Part shown: piece by piece, positions 46,241-56,689 of the stretch
How positions within the stretch are numbered: position 1 is the stretch's first letter
Layout: each line of letters starts with the position of its first letter
Assembly: GCA_030248225.1 (NCBI GenBank)
Contig: JASANE010011961.1
Span: forward strand, 1 to 64,000
Source of the DNA: Trileptium ribeirensis
Taxonomy: Eukaryota > Nematoda > Enoplea > Enoplida > Thoracostomopsidae
DNA length: 64,000 bases
Reading direction: 5' to 3'
Translations under genes and position numbers: made by a program
Notes under the pieces: model-generated
What the model was told of the DNA's origin: nothing
What the model saw: only the letters and a program-made list of their open reading frames with translations
Databases searched by the model: none

Positions 46241-46870
46241 ACAGGGTCTAAAATGGGGCCTTGAGACCCAAAGTATGCGAAAATGGTAATATCTCGACAA
46301 CCACTCGAGATGTACATTACGCGCCAAAAATCACCGTCGCATTTCGAGGGATCGACTTGCTAGCTCGAAATTTCGAAACTAATTAAATTATTAATAAATT
46401 CTGTTTTAAATTTATTTCGAGCGTGTCTCGAGCGAGCGACAGTCATTTTTGGCTAGTATTGTATGTGCGTTTTTGGTATCTTTTATAGACAAATTTATCC
46501 TCATGTAACTGCTAATGGTGTGCCGATGTTTCCGTTATTTGCACTGTTGGGTTGGGTTAAAAAGGTTTTATGAGGCCGATTGGACCCAAAATACTCGAAA
46601 ATGGAAATATCTTGACAAGCGCTCTGACTATAGGGTGTTTTTGGCTTCATTTTGTAGAGCAATTCATTCTCTATGTAGCTGAAAATATGTGCTACTTCGT
46701 TATTATTCACGCTGCGGTGTTGGGTCAACAAAGATGTTTCGGTGGTCCCCTGGGACCCAAAATACGCGAACATCTCTGGATACACTGAAGCTATATGGGT
46801 GTTTTGGTCTCATTTTGCAGAGTAATTTATCGTCCAATGTATTTGTAGATTACGAGCACGACAATAATCA
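46241..46870. repeat. Three diverged ~170-bp tandem units
   Basis: GAGACCCAAAGTATGCGAAAATGG (46265 onward; key words GACCCAAA and GCGAAAATGG), GACCCAAAATACTCGAAA (46583) and GACCCAAAATACGCGAAC (46754) mark three units. All are followed by ATATCTYGACAA or similar and by GGTGTTTTGG...TCATTTTGYAGAG. Units 2 and 3 are 171 bp apart. The distance from unit 1 to unit 2 is 318 bp, or about 169 bp once the MITE at 46315-46461 plus its TA is removed. Confidence 0.75.
46315..46461. mobile_element. 147-bp MITE, TA-flanked (copy 3)
   Basis: The left end CATTACGCGCCAAAAATCAC and right end GTCATTTTTGGCTAGTATTG are inverted repeats with TA on both sides (46313-46314 and 46462-46463). It interrupts the first unit of a ~170-bp tandem repeat, so the insertion is younger than that duplication. 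The interior is related to copy 1. Confidence 0.82.
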
Positions 46871-48440
46871 TGTATATCTTATCAACTATTGAATTCTAGT
46901 TTAATTTTATGCTCAATAACTGTGTACATCTCTCTAAATTCCATATTCAGAACTCAGAAGTCGCCGTGTTTGTGATAAGACAACCTACTTATTAGCACCA
47001 TTGCTGCGCTATAAGTATCATTGCTGCATAAATTATTCCGCTATAAGATAGATTATTTTGTTTTTTTTGATTACGTCACTAATGCTGTCTATTGCAACTG
47101 GACATGTAACGCAGGAGAGTTATCATTTTTACATGTGATGCACTTATGAATTATTGGTACACATCGATAAATAGATGTCTCTATTACGTGTTTTCTTTCA
47201 CGATCATCTGACAAAAACTATTATAACAAAATTCAATACTACTGTTTATATTTCGACTATTAATGTCGAAATCCTAAGTAAAAGTAACCCCTTCTGCATA
47301 TATACGCTTTTTCAGTTGCTATCATAGCAACTTTTTCAGTTGCATATATAGCTTTATCAAATCCAACAACAGCGATAAAAATGTAGTTAATGCATGAAAA
47401 ACACGAAAAAATGCAATTATAAGCTCCCAGTTGACACTGTGGACTGCGGGTTTTCCTCAGGTACGCTGGGGTATATTCTCCCAGGCATTTCAACCCCCAC
47501 TCCCCTAAAAAATTGTAGCTGGAGGGCCCCAGGCCAAACTTTGGTCCTGTGGAGAGGCCAGTTTCCCGAATGTTTATGCGAATCGTGGTACTGCGGTCCG
47601 TAGAATGATAATAAACCTACAACATCATGCAGAGCACGCCTACAGGTAATAACTATGTGTTTTTGGTAGCAAAACGTCTTGCAGTTGCTTTCTGGAACTT
47701 GTCACGGTTATAATTTTCGTTCATTTTTTTTACAATGCATGTGAATATATGCTGCTCGACGATCGTAGCTCGACGTATTAACCTAAAAATATTTAAGCCG
47801 GAAAACAAAGTGCGCAAACCACATGGTTTGTGCCAAAATAGTAAATAATATCATTATAATTTATGGTTTTCTGTGTGGCTCATGTATTCACAGTACATGT
47901 ATAATTTATATGGCGGACCTATACCGCTGAATTCATCAATTATGTGCACAATACTGCTACGAAATAATTGAAAGAAAGCACATGTCTCCGCAAAATCAAA
48001 CTGCTCTATTGTTGTCATTTGCGTTTTCGCAATGAATAATCCGACTTGATTTAAGGTTCAATAATGAATTCTCTACACACATGGAACGCGTATTGGGCGA
48101 TTGTTGTTGTTGACCTATAATTCTTCTTCGTGATGTGAATTGCTAAGCTAACAATAGCAAGGATTCATAACCCAATAGTTCCAGCGGAGCATCTAGTTTT
48201 TTTATTATCGGCGTCCGTAGACACACTTTTTGCTGTTCTGTTTCTAGTCCGAATAATTTTTTTATTCTGTTTTCACTCCAAAATGAATGCTGCCAAACTT
48301 AGGTAGTACAAAAGATTTACAATGTCAATGTTTGTAATGTACAATGTGTAGTGCAGAGTGTTGCTGCGCTAGACAATGAATAATGTGGAGAACATTAATG
48401 CTCTACCAGAAAATCTTTTTGTATTTGGTGGCTGTGAAAT
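46871..48440. other. No recognised feature
   Basis: AT-rich DNA; a GC-richer patch at 47440-47600 gives short open frames on both strands that I cannot identify. Confidence 0.35.
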
Positions 48441-48441
48441 A

Positions 48442-48656
48442 CAGTCACTGACAGAAATAAGTACAGAAAAAACGAACGCAACAACGTTCGTTTATAAACG
48501 AATGTTACAACGTTCGTTTGCATTTACATTCGTTCATAAACGAACGCAAAAATATTCGTTCTAAAATACGGCAAAATCTGTTTAGGTTGGTTTGTAAACG
48601 AACATTCTAACGTTCGGTCGCGTTCGTGTTTATGCACTTATTTTTGTCCGTGACTA
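48442..48656. mobile_element. 215-bp Tc1-like MITE with ACGAACGTT palindromes
   Basis: The left arm CAGTCACTGACAGAAATAAG and the right arm, read on the opposite strand, TAGTCACGGACAAAAATAAG, continue in parallel for about 40 bp (roughly three quarters identical). The terminus resembles the CAGT..GGACAAAA start common among Tc1/mariner elements. TA precedes the left end, while the right flank is less clear. The centre is a run of ACGAACGTT / AACGTTCGTTT words that pair with each other across the whole element. Confidence 0.75.
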
Positions 48657-48761
48657 CATGTTATGGGCAAAAGGACAATTTTCCGTTACTTAGACTGCTC
48701 ACATCAATGATAACATGTCTTTTGATCATATTAATAATAAATAATTTAATGATTTTTAGGC

Positions 48762-48977
48762 ATGTGGAAAGTGCCTCCATCAAAATTCTTTTTTATAACA
48801 CCGCGATATTTTGAGTCGGCCGATGAGTTTACGCTGTTTTCTTCCGGACAATTTTCAGCTGATGTGTACTATGATCAGATACGACGAAGTAAAATTCGTG
48901 ATGATTTTGACACTTGGTTTATGTCTAAAATGAAATCGAACATGGATTCAGAGAATGCAAGAAAATCTAATTCCTAG
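48762..48977 (+). CDS. Unrecognised possible terminal exon
   Basis: A 71-codon frame follows a good acceptor (TTTAATGATTTTTAG at 48759) and ends at a TAG. The peptide is protein-like (VPPSKFFFITPRYFESADEF, then DVYYDQIRRSKIRDDFDTWF) and hydrophilic at its end. A frame upstream (48376 onward, NINALPENLFVFGGCE) is broken by the MITE at 48442 and could be another piece of the same gene. I do not recognise the family. Confidence 0.3.
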   Translation: MWKVPPSKFFFITPRYFESADEFTLFSSGQFSADVYYDQIRRSKIRDDFDTWFMSKMKSNMDSENARKSNS

Positions 48978-49145
48978 CAAGATAAAATATTAAATTTTTA
49001 TTTACAATTTCACAATATTTATCTCACAGGACACGTATTTTTCATTTGATGCTATCGTATGGATACGGATGCGCTGATTGACGTCAGCCTACCAATACTG
49101 GATATTCTGAACTTATAACTTGTTACTTCTTACAAAACAAACTTA

Positions 49146-49289
49146 GCTGCTAAATGCAAGAATGTAAACTATTATTCTGATTTGTAGAGCTGGGTCAAAC
49201 ACATTTCGAGCGAGCGAGCTTAGTACACAACGTCGAGCGAGCAGTGAGCGAATATCGGAGTGTGCAGCTGTCATTTCTGGCGGATGATT
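49146..49289. mobile_element. 144-bp MITE (copy 4, most diverged)
   Basis: The right end GCTGTCATTTCTGGCGGATG is clear, with TA outside. The left end GCTAAATGCAAGAATG is recognisable only by alignment with the other copies, with TA at 49144-49145. CGAGCGAGC words inside and the overall length fit the family. Confidence 0.55.
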
Positions 49290-49291
49290 TA

Positions 49292-51129
49292 TAGAAAAAA
49301 TCGATATCATTGCCAAGAGCTTACGGCTTACTGCCAATAATAGAATAATGACACTCGTGACTGTAATGACACGCTTAACGCTTGGATTATGTTCAAATCG
49401 TGGAGATTTATTGACTGAACTTTTATTAATTTATTTGCAATATACATAATATTGACACTTCATTCAACAGTGCGTGACGATTTCTTAAGAAGAGTATGGC
49501 ACTAAAGAAATTGGCATACACTCTTGCTTTAATGTAAACGTTTTTGCGTTGAATTGTTTTTACTTGCCACGTGAAAAGAATTATTTACAAATTTTATTCG
49601 TACTTAGTATTTTTTACTCCCAAGATCTAACAATGTTTTTGTCTGATTTGAGGTTTGACTATAGTAATGAGTTGCTTTTTCGCAGGTAAGGAAGGGAGTC
49701 AAAATTCAATTTTGATAGACAGTGATCGATTTTGATTTGTAGAAAACTCGCTTTGAAATATATTTTTTGGTACGAAATGTATAAAATATCTTATCGAAAA
49801 AAAATTGATTGATAACTGGTGGGCCAACAGAGTGTTGGTGGTGTAACTGAAATGGAGTGCGTAACATAATAGTGGTACTCGATCATAGGTGTTTAGAGGT
49901 AATACTGAAGTCACCTTCTGAGAGTCGGGTGCCGCTATGACATATTTACGCTCGCCCTGAAACCACACCTTACCCCTCCCACGCAAATATTGTAAAATTT
50001 GGGGAAATATGAGAAACGATTAAATTTACCCGGCGGACCTACGCATTCCTGCCGTAATTATTTAGCCTCTGAGCCGACGCAACCTTGACATCAATAATTA
50101 CCATACATATTACAGGATCCTTTGATGTACATGGTTAAACAGATTTGAAGACATATGTACATGGTAGGCTTTTTCTACTTTTCTTCATAATTGTACAGAG
50201 TGAGTTCAGTTGCTAAATAATTTTTTTTTGATTTGAGAAAAGCCTCGACACGCCTCAACATCTCCCGTCAGAACAGACTTGCTTGAAATATAAAACACAA
50301 GGGGCATAAAGACAAAGCGATCTACTACTAAGGCTGTAACAAAATATATAATAATGGTCGGTAAATAATGGAAATTAGGCTTGTGGCGCTCATAGCAAGA
50401 TGTATTAAGGTCATTTCAAAACAAACTTTTAGTTAATTAGAGTAGCCTTTTATACGATGGTTGATCTGTTTATGCGTGAGTCTACTTTTATATGCGTATA
50501 TACACACGGATTGTTCTTTTGCTAAGTCAGTTCACAAACTCAAAACCAATGCCTGCTAACAACTAACGATTTTATCATGTATTCGCTTGTGCGAATTGCA
50601 GTACGGCAGCATGTAGGCACTGTTTGAATGTCACTGAATTGTTTAGCATCGCATTTTGGTAACCAATTTCGGGGAGGGGATAGGTGCGAGAGGTAAATCT
50701 GAAGAGACCGGAATTTTCAGCAGCTGTGTATAATTTCTTTTTTTTATTATTTGGGCTTTTCGATGATTGTTCGGGATTTGTTGCCGTAATAACAAAGATG
50801 GGATGTCTTGTCCTACTTTGATTTAATGCTCGTTTATTCGAAACTCGGTATTCATTAGTACTGTATGTGTGTATTTGTACAGTTGCATAGTCGCTTTCTA
50901 GGTTAGTTGGTTCTGTAACAATCAAGGATTAATCTAGATCCTTGGTAAGCAGACGTTAATTACTTAGTTATTTCGTTGTCTGATACAGGCACCCTTTTGA
51001 TGCAACAGCTTACGATATATATTTACAGATATCGATCTCGTAATACAAATGGCTTCTAGTAAATTTCTGTTTTTTTTTCTTTATTAGAGCGTCGAAGAGA
51101 ATTGGTATCGGATTTCGGACCAAGATTCA
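49292..51129. other. No recognised feature
   Basis: Unrecognised frames only, including a 116-codon minus-strand frame (50575-50925) with no visible family motif. Confidence 0.35.
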
Positions 51130-51794
51130 CAGCGGAACTGAAATGCATGCTATGTCTTTCACGATATATATATATATACTAAGCCTTAGTCTTAGCCTAA
51201 GCTAATGCTCAAGTTCATTTTAAATTACCGGCAACCATCCTATGTTGTATTTTTGGATAAAACTTGTTGCGGAACGCTTTTTGGTCGATTGAAATTTGGC
51301 GTAAAAATGTTCGCAAATATATACAGCGCTCGCGATTGAAATCTGACCATTTTGTGTTCGCGAAAATTCAATTAAAATCACGAAGCTTTGTCGATTTTAT
51401 TGTGACGTCACTTTTACACTAAATTTGTTCGCGGACACTGTATAATCCAAATTTAAATGATAATAGATTAGGGAACAGAATTTCTGCAAACTGAAATCGC
51501 CAAAATTCTGTTCGAACATAAGGTCTAATTTCTGGCACTTGAGTTTGATTTTGCCTATTTTCGGTTAGCGAAAAACCCAAGGAGATTAAGCCTGTTTTCC
51601 GCAATAAGGGTTTGCTTTTCTATATCGGTAATGACAGAATAGGCTGGTTGGCGGGGCCACCTTAAGTTTACTCATAAGGTCCCTATAAGAGCCATGCATT
51701 AAGCCTAAGTTAGGTGCTACCATTCTCCGCACGCCCCGCTCTAAACTGTTCCTGTTTCTAACGTTATAACACCCAGCCCAATTGCCAGGTGACG
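51130..51794 (-). mobile_element. TIR element (TGTMACCTTTAGGGGC family), split by a second element
   Basis: The left part (AACTGAAATGCATGCTATG, then alternating CTTAG words) matches 21198-21270. The right part (AAGGTCCCTATAAGAGCC to TTTCTAACGTTATAAC and AGGTGAC) matches 21280-21399. The outer left terminus is eroded. Between the halves lies an unrelated 465-bp element found alone at 18018. Confidence 0.7.
51208..51672. mobile_element. Nested ~465-bp element (GAGTAAACTTAAGG family)
   Basis: The body matches 18018-18498 in the same orientation through long identical words: CAACCATCCTAT, GTTCGCGAAAATTCAATTAA, ATAATCCAAATTTAAA, GGGAACAGAATTTCTGCAAA, TTTTCGGTTAGCGAAAAACC. The right terminus CCTTAAGTTTACTCAT is intact, while the left terminus has decayed. 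It sits inside a TGTMACC element, so it transposed after it. Confidence 0.78.
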
Positions 51795-52032
51795 TGAGCG
51801 CCCAATTAGATAACCCAGCGGTACGGCTACCTTTGCACAAAGCTTGCCCGAGTTCTGTGGAAAACGTAGTGCTTTCTTGGTCACAGGCGAAGCGGGTTGG
51901 CTTGATTTGCAACTTAAACAAATTTGAATTTTTAATGCGATAATGTCGTGTGGTATCCCGATCACCATTAGTACATGGTTTATCGTTTCTAACGCCTTTT
52001 CAATTATGAACGTAATTTCGCAAGGGTATATA

Positions 52033-52446
52033 TTTCTTTCCAGTAAGATTTATCGGTACTAATTTTGCATTTTGTCAACGTTTCGGTTAAGAGCAAACAA
52101 GATTGCATCCTCAGGATCACCCGCATACGCCATTCAGAGATTCGGAAGTGGAAAATTAACGTTTCCTTTATTTCTTTCCAGTAAAATTTATCGGTACTAA
52201 TTTTGCATTTTGTCAACGTTTCGGTTAAGAGCAAACAAAATTGCATCCTCAGGATCACCCGCATACGCCATTCAGAGATTCGGACCTGGAAAATTAACGT
52301 TTCCTTTATTTCTTTCCAGTAAAATTTATCGGTACTAATTTTGCATTTTGTCAACGTTTCGGTTAAGAGCAAACAGGATTGTATTCTCAGGATCACCCGC
52401 ATACGCCATTCAGAGATTCGGACGTGGAAAATTAACGTTTCCTTTA
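52033..52446. repeat. Tandem array, 3 units of 138 bp
   Basis: TTTCTTTCCAGTA recurs at 52033, 52171 and 52309, an exact 138-bp (46-codon) period, so open frames persist across units on the minus strand. Each unit carries, on the minus strand, CCTGAGGATGCAAT, CTCTTAACCGAAACGTTGAC and a frame reading DPEDAILFALNRNVDKMQN before a stop. This resembles a phrase met at the ends of various animal retroelements. I cannot assign the parent element. Confidence 0.93.
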
Positions 52447-53519
52447 GAGATAAAGGAAATCATCATCAAAGGACTACGTCCTCGAGGGTACGTAGGACTT
52501 TCGATATCAACGAACAGGCTAACAACTCATTCTCGAACTACATCGCGACAGCCGCGCAGTGAAAGAAACCACGGCTAATAACTTTTTAGAATTTTGATTT
52601 TCAATTTAGTTTAGATTTAAAACTAAAAACGGACCTTGGGGTTGTTGAACTGTTAATAATTTTTAACAAAATTATTGAATTTCATCTGTTAAACGTTTTT
52701 TCAGGAGCAAATTTAACAAATGAGTTAACAGGGTCTGGAACAGCGTGTACCTAAACAGCCAGCCGTGGAACCGATATAGTGGTAATAAAGGTTTCAACCA
52801 TTGAAAACTTAAACAGTACAATATCGTATTAAAGCAGTACAAGCAAAGTCCGCTGAACTTTTAGGGTTGACTCTGAAAATAATTATGTTGAAATTAATTT
52901 TTGTGTAAAAGTACCGAGCAGTAGAAAGAGCAATCCCGTCCGGAACCCAGGTGACACTCATAGCTGTTACTACCAACCTCTGAATCGGTTCGTTAGCAAA
53001 TAGACGGCGTACGGATTGTAGCTCTAAAAATCATTTGCTGCCTCAGTGGATAGGGTGACGAGGCTAAATAAAACTAGCAGCCATTACATCCAAAAATTGT
53101 AAGTATCTAACATAAGTTAGATAAATACAGAAACGAATTTTGTCCCAGAACTGGAAAAAATCTGAAGTTTAAACCACTGAAGTTTGGAAGAAAACATTTC
53201 AATAAACTACACGAACTGAGAGCTCTAAAATTCGCCAGTCGAGTTGCAGATTTCCTATTCTCAAAAGATATGCAAATCGGCCGAGGGAAGACAGTCAAAT
53301 CTGCCGAGAATTTTAGAGGAAGTTAACAGAAACTTTAATAGTGTGTAGGAAACTTATAAAAGTTTATTAATATTTCGGAAAAGGGATTATACTTTTTAAT
53401 AGGTGATGCTGACTGAATTTAAGAAAATTAGTTGGCGGGAACCAGAAAAATATGCATTGTAGGAGTAGGGGACTAGAAAAATTTACAATAAGTTTAGGCA
53501 ATGGGTAAACGGGTGAGTA
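52447..53519. other. No recognised feature
   Basis: AT-rich DNA between two tandem arrays, with no supportable frame. Confidence 0.4.
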
Positions 53520-55640
53520 ATAATACTCATATTATCAAACATATACCTATACAGTAGATATAAATAGAGAGGAAAAAATTCATATATAAAGAAAAAATAA
53601 CAGAGAGGATTTAAAACTGAATGCAACCAGTTAGATGGATGATCAGTCCTTGTATATCTATACAGTAGATACAAATAGAGAAGAAAAAGTTCATATATAA
53701 AGAAAAAATAACAGAGAGGATTTAAAACTGAATGCAGTCAGTTAGATGGATGATCAGTACTTGTATATCTATACACTAGATACAAATAGAGAAGAAAAAG
53801 TTCATATATAAAGAAAAATTAACAGAGAGGATTTAAAGCTGAATGCAACCAGTTAGATGGATGATCAGTACTTGTATATCTATACAGTAGATACAAATAG
53901 AGAAGAAAAGGTTCATATATAAAGAAAAATTAACAGAGAGGATTTAAAACTGAATGCAACCAGTTAGATGGATGATCAGTACTTGTATATCTATACACTA
54001 GATACAAATAGAGAAGAAAAAGTTCATACATAAAGAAAAATTAACAGAGAGGATTTAAAACTGAATGCAACCAGTTAGATGGATGATCAGTCCTTGTATA
54101 TCTATACAGTAGATACAAATAGAGAAGAAAAAGTTCATATATAAAGAAAAATTAACAGAGAGGATTTAAAACTGAATGCAGTCAGTTAGATGGATGATCA
54201 GTACTTGTATATCTATACACTAGATACAAATAGAGAAGAAAAAGTTCATATATAAAGAAAAATTAACAGAGAGGATTTAAAACTGAATGCAACCAGTTAG
54301 ATGGATGATCAGTACTTGTATATCTATACAGTAGATACAAATAGAGAAGAAAAAGTTCATATATAAAGAAAAATTAACAGAGAGGATTTAAAACTGAATG
54401 CAACCAGTTAGATGGATGATCAGTACTTGTATATCTATACACTAGATACAAATAGAGAAGAAAAAGTTCATATATAAAGAAAAATTAACAGAGAGGATTT
54501 AAAACTGAATTCAACCAGTTAGATGGATGATCAGTACTTGTATATCTATACAGTAGATACAAATAGAGAAGAAAAAGTTCATATATAAAGAAAAATTAAC
54601 AGAGAGGATTTAAAACTGAATGCAACCAGTTAGATGGATGATCAGTACTTGTATATCTATACACTAGATACAAATAGAGAAGAAAAAGTTCATACATAAA
54701 GAAAAATTAACAGAGAGGATTTAAAACTGAATGCAACCAGTTAGATGGATGATCAGTACTTGTATATCTATACAGTAGATACAAATAGAGAAGAAAAAGT
54801 TCATATATAAAGAAAAATTAACAGAGAGGATTTAAAACTGAATGCAACCAGTTAGATGGATGATCAGTACTTGTATATCTATACAGTAGATACAATAGAG
54901 AAGAAAAGGTTTATATATAAAGAAAAATTAACAGAGAGGATTTAAAACTGAATGCAACCAGTTAGATTGACGGTCAGTTCTTGTCTATCTAGACAGTAGA
55001 TACAATAGAGAAGAAATGGTTTATATATAAAGAAAAATTAACAGAGAGGATTTAAAACAGAATGCAACCAGTTAGATTGACGGTCAGTTCTTGTCTATCT
55101 AGACAGTAGATACAATAGAGAAGAAATGGTTTATATATAAAGAAAAATTAACAGAGAGGATTTAAAACAGAATGCAACCAGTTAGATTGACGGTCAGTTC
55201 TTGTCTATCTAGACAGTAGATACAATAGAGAAGAAATGGTTTATATATAAAGAAAAATTAACAGAGAGGATTTAAAACAGAATGCAACCAGTTAGATTGA
55301 CGGTCAGTTCTTGTCTATCTAGACAGTAGATACAATAGAGAAGAAATGGTTTATATATAAAGAAAAATTAACAAAGAGGATTTAAAACTGAATGCAACCA
55401 GTTAGATTGACGGTCAGTTCTTGTCTATCTAGACAGTAGATACAATAGAGAAGAAATGGTTTATATATAAAGAAAAATTAACAGAGAGGATTTAAAACAG
55501 AATGCAACCAGTTAGATTGACGGTCAGTTCTTGTCTATCTAGACAGTAGATACAATAGAGAAGAAATGGTTTATATATAAAGAAAAATTAACAAAGAGGA
55601 TTTAAAACTGAATGCAAACAGTTAACTGGACGATCAGTTC
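53520..55640. repeat. Satellite array, 111/110-bp units, ~19 copies
   Basis: The first ~13 units have a 111-bp period (the ACAGTAG/ACACTAG site falls at 53551, 53662, 53773, 53884, 53995, 54106 and so on). The last ~6 have a 110-bp period after loss of one A in GATACAAATAG. The 110-bp subfamily also has GATTGACGGTCAGTTCTTG in place of GATGGATGATCAGTACTTG. Units 2 to 12 strictly alternate CAGTAG and CACTAG, defining a 222-bp dimer. Rarer variants (GTCCTTG with GCAGTCAG in units 2 and 6; CATACATAAAG in units 5 and 11) reveal further multi-unit duplications. Non-coding. Confidence 0.97.
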
Positions 55641-56689
55641 ATAAATAACGATGTGGCAATGGGGAATTCTACAGTATGACAATCAAATAAAACAACGAAC
55701 TTTACAAGTACATCAAACCTTTTATTCAAAACGATTGGGGGAACAAATTGAAGAGAACAGTATTCCAAAAGAAGCAATTTCGTTGAACAATTGTACCAAC
55801 TTGGATGATCTTCGCAAATCAAAGCATGACAAGTGTCTACATTCGATGAAAACGGTGAATTGCATAAAGTTTTTTTTCTGCTCCCATCGTCCAACGAACA
55901 ACTGTTTGTTATATTTTAACTCCACCAATGCACGTTACCACTCAAAATATGGGGCGAGAGCTACAGCTCTGTCGAAAATTTTATTTTATTTCCTTAATTT
56001 TAATTAATTTTTAATTACATTTTACAAAATTTTAATTAATTTTTAATTAAAATTAAATAAAATATTTTAATAAATTTATCTTCGGGAAGTCACGGTTGAT
56101 GGGACAAATATAGATATTGCGTAAAAGGCTACAAGTATTGACAATCCGGGGAAAATTAAATCTTTACATGGACAGGTGTCGTGGGACGGCGATATGACTC
56201 AATATTTTAAGTTTACCAGTGAATTGATTTTTATTGTAAACTGGGTTAAATTTACCAGTTTACCTAAGTTAAGGAAACATCTGCTAAGAACAGCTGGTTT
56301 ACTCGTTGAAACTAACACTAGAAAAAGTATGTGGGGTTGTGGCCTGAAAACCGAAAAGGTCATCATGGCCTGATGGTTGTATGAATATCAATGGCGACAT
56401 ATTGACCTATGTTTGTCATAAAACTTTCACGCACCTTAGTTTTAAACATGAATACGATAGAATGTTGTTCGGTGTTGTCCAAAATTATGTGAGAGCAACA
56501 AAGCGGAGTGTTGATGACGATATTGTACAATCCACATCCAAAAGAACAATACCGTTTTCATATCATTAATATAATCCAATGGCAGCCGGCTTAAATTTTG
56601 TGTCTGTGGCAACATTGTACTGCAACGGTACAAAACATTTTAGGAGAATTTTCTTTGATTTTGAAAACTAAGGATTTAGAATCAGTTTA
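55641..56689 (+). other. Possible 5' part of the LINE, unproven
   Basis: Frames of 118 (55651-56007), 65 (56176-56373) and 62 (56381-56569) codons lie between the satellite and the endonuclease array. This is where an L1/Tx1 element would have ORF1. None shows an RNA-recognition fold, coiled coil or CCHC knuckle that I can identify. About 55990-56070 is nearly pure A/T. Confidence 0.3.

Noticed and set aside
50575..50925. 116-codon minus-strand frame
   Set aside because: No family motif; length is within what chance gives in a 64-kb window.
52004..52402. 132-codon minus-strand frame (46-aa repeats) as a repeat protein
   Set aside because: It is a by-product of a 138-bp (multiple of three) tandem repeat; no start, promoter or family similarity.
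52033..52446. Hammerhead-ribozyme-like core (CTGAGGA ... CGAAAC) on the minus strand of each 138-bp unit
   Set aside because: The two conserved boxes are present, but the intervening bases do not form stem II next to the core, and no stem I or III with a suitable cleavage triplet could be drawn.
53520..55640. Centromeric satellite
   Set aside because: Higher-order structure is suggestive but the array is only about 2 kb and bordered by ordinary repeats; no evidence for centromere function.
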